Assembly: GCA_003243445.1 (NCBI GenBank)
Contig: QFQQ01000003.1
Location: 1 to 64,000, forward strand
Reading direction: 5' to 3'
Source of the DNA: Citrobacter freundii
Lineage (GTDB): Bacteria > Bacteroidota > Bacteroidia > Chitinophagales > Chitinophagaceae
DNA: 64,000 nucleotides
The position numbers and the translations under genes were made by a program. Positions 62,556 to 64,000 of this stretch are shown piece by piece (the first letter of the stretch is position 1; every line of letters starts with the position of its first letter). The notes beneath the pieces were generated by a model. The model did no database searches. It was not told where the DNA came from and saw only the letters and a list, made by a program, of their open reading frames with translations.

Positions 62556-64000
62556 TCAATGCTCCGTTTCATAGAGATCTCCCTGCGAATCAAGAATTTC
62601 CCTGTATTTGTTAAAAAGTTTGCTTTTAGAAATAAAGCCCACAAATTTTTTGTCTTTATCTAATACGGGCAGATACCAGCTTTGTGTAATGTCAAATTTC
62701 TCCATTACGATATGCATATCCTGATCTTCGCTCAATACATCTGCTGGTTTCTTTAATAGTTTTTTGATGGGTGTTTTTTCAAAGATCTCCGGCTGAAAAA
62801 GTAGCTGTTTTATATCATTCAGTTCAATTATGCCGGCAAAACGTCCCTTCGAGTCAATAACTGCGAAAATGTTTCGATCGCTTTTTTTGATGATATCAAC
62901 AAGATCGCGAAGTGTTTTATCGATGGAGATGCTGTCATACTTATCCTGCAGCATTTCCGAAAGCTGAATGGAGGTAAGAATGTTCTTTTCTTTTTTATGT
63001 GTAAAGATCTGTCCGTCCTTTGCCAGCTGCCGGATCTCCATGGAAAATGGATCATAGCTCTTCACAATAAAAAATGAGATGGAAGAAACGATCATCAGTG
63101 GAATGAATAATTCATAGCCATTTGTAATTTCTGCTATAAGGAATATTGCAGAAAGAGGGCAATACATAACGCCGCTTAAAACGCCGGCCATACCGACCAG
63201 GCTGAAATTCCCTTCAGGGATCTTGACCCAGCCTGTGTTATTCAGCAATTTCGAAAAGAAAAAACCAAGATAAGAGCCGGTAAAAAGTGATGGCGCGAAG
63301 TTCCCGCCATTACCACCGCTTCCTATGGTTACAGCTGCGGATAGAGGTTTCAGCAGAACGATCAGACCGGTGAAAACTACAAGTGACCAATCTTCCTGCA
63401 GATAAGAAAGCAAAGCTGTGTTGTCATTGATCTCACCGGGATTGTTGTTCGCCAACATGGAAATGCTCTCATAACCTTCGCCAAAGAGTGGCGGGAAAAG
63501 AAAATACATGGCCATGAGGATCAAACCGCCAATGATCGCCTTTGTGAACATATTGATCTTCCAGTGGTGAAGCCGGGTTTCAGCTCCTTTGAATGCCCGT
63601 GCATAGTATCGCGCAACAAAACCCGCAAGAATGCCGAGCATTATATAATAGGGGACGTTGCGGTAATTGAAATTTTCTTTCAAAACAAAATTGAAAAGAA
63701 AAGATTCCTTAAGAATGACCTTGGAACAAAGAGCGCCAATAACAGATGAAATGATCAGTGGAATAAAATAACTGACAACGATTGCTTCTGTTAATAACAC
63801 TTCAATGGAAAAGATCACACCTGCTATGGGTGCGTTAAACACAGCCGCGATACCGGCTGCTGCACCGCAACCAATGAGCAAAGTTCGTTCACGATAGTTC
63901 AGATCACTGATACGTGCGGTGTTTGAACCGATCGCGGACCCGGTGGCAACGATCGGAGCTTCCAATCCGGCAGAACCACCAAGACCCACAGTCAATGAAC
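62556..64000 (-). CDS. ClC family chloride channel/antiporter with CBS domains (partial)
   Basis: The gene runs off the right edge, so the N-terminal helices are missing. The visible part starts in the ClC core: GGSAGLEAPIVATGSAIGS (selectivity-filter region near GxxxGxxxP), NAPIAGVIFSIEVLL, GSGGNGGNFAPSLFTGSYLG, GVMYCPLSAIFLIAEITNGYE. Two CBS domains follow (about residues 340-475), including DRNIFAVIDSKGRFAGIIELNDI and SWYLPVLDKDKKFVGFISKS. It moves chloride (or fluoride) and may be regulated by nucleotides through the CBS pair. Confidence 0.92.
   Translation of the reverse strand, partial: SLTVGLGGSAGLEAPIVATGSAIGSNTARISDLNYRERTLLIGCGAAAGIAAVFNAPIAGVIFSIEVLLTEAIVVSYFIPLIISSVIGALCSKVILKESFLFNFVLKENFNYRNVPYYIMLGILAGFVARYYARAFKGAETRLHHWKINMFTKAIIGGLILMAMYFLFPPLFGEGYESISMLANNNPGEINDNTALLSYLQEDWSLVVFTGLIVLLKPLSAAVTIGSGGNGGNFAPSLFTGSYLGFFFSKLLNNTGWVKIPEGNFSLVGMAGVLSGVMYCPLSAIFLIAEITNGYELFIPLMIVSSISFFIVKSYDPFSMEIRQLAKDGQIFTHKKEKNILTSIQLSEMLQDKYDSISIDKTLRDLVDIIKKSDRNIFAVIDSKGRFAGIIELNDIKQLLFQPEIFEKTPIKKLLKKPADVLSEDQDMHIVMEKFDITQSWYLPVLDKDKKFVGFISKSKLFNKYREILDSQGDLYETEH

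Noticed and set aside
1..64000. GC-skew switch as proof of the origin
   Set aside because: Counts by eye over single lines gave mixed results and depend on gene strand, so I do not use skew as evidence.

Overview
The window reads as chromosomal DNA of a Bacteroidota bacterium, most likely Chitinophagales/Chitinophagaceae. The signs are Bacteroidota-restricted families (IPExxxVDY, DUF2480, DUF4369-TlpA, a TonB with a long cytoplasmic N-terminus), promoters of the TTTG-N19-TAnnTTTG type, a BlaI/M56 pair, and many short dispersed palindromic repeats between genes. Almost everything is core metabolism, envelope or DNA repair. I see no prophage, transposase or CRISPR array.

Layout. 0-8 kb: a RibD-type reductase set inside a 98-bp tandem repeat, a BlaI-M56-TlpA operon with a visible operator, a Crp/Fnr regulator, an AhpD-like protein and a lipoprotein. 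8-15 kb: the mutagenic repair cassette imuA-imuB-dnaE2 followed by an AlkB-type dioxygenase, separated and followed by two different long inverted-repeat elements. 15-25 kb: PadR-PspC pair with a promoter/operator, ExbD, a double universal stress protein, asnS, rho, a pterin dehydratase and IPExxxVDY. 25-34 kb: M28 peptidase, feoB, a gene-poor stretch with a hairpin RNA candidate, a class A beta-lactamase-like protein, an M20 peptidase, a chromate transporter and nadD. 34-38 kb: feoA, ybeY, a gene-free 750 bp carrying two parS-like palindromes, mnmG, tonB. 38.9-42 kb: a three-gene operon of SET-domain methyltransferases and ATP-grasp ligases, including one protein that fuses both. 42-50 kb: a Pif1-type helicase, SSB, an L,D-transpeptidase, tRNA-Phe and RecQ. 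50-55 kb: kdsD-manC-VOC and an exonuclease-RidA-MmcQ-aminotransferase run. 55-57 kb: nadA, then 1.1 kb of non-coding DNA with an AT-rich tract and a cluster of DnaA-box-like motifs, a good candidate for the chromosomal origin. 57-64 kb: a SurA/PpiD-like periplasmic chaperone, DUF2480, CorA, a small secreted basic protein, a BrkB/YihY membrane protein and a ClC channel that runs off the right edge.

The two most interesting points are the SET/ATP-grasp operon, whose product is unknown and which looks like a dedicated peptide- or amino-acid-ligation plus methylation system, and the combination of parS-like sites with a DnaA-box cluster about 21 kb apart, which suggests the window spans the replication origin region. 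Homology statements rest on motif recognition by eye; no database search was run.
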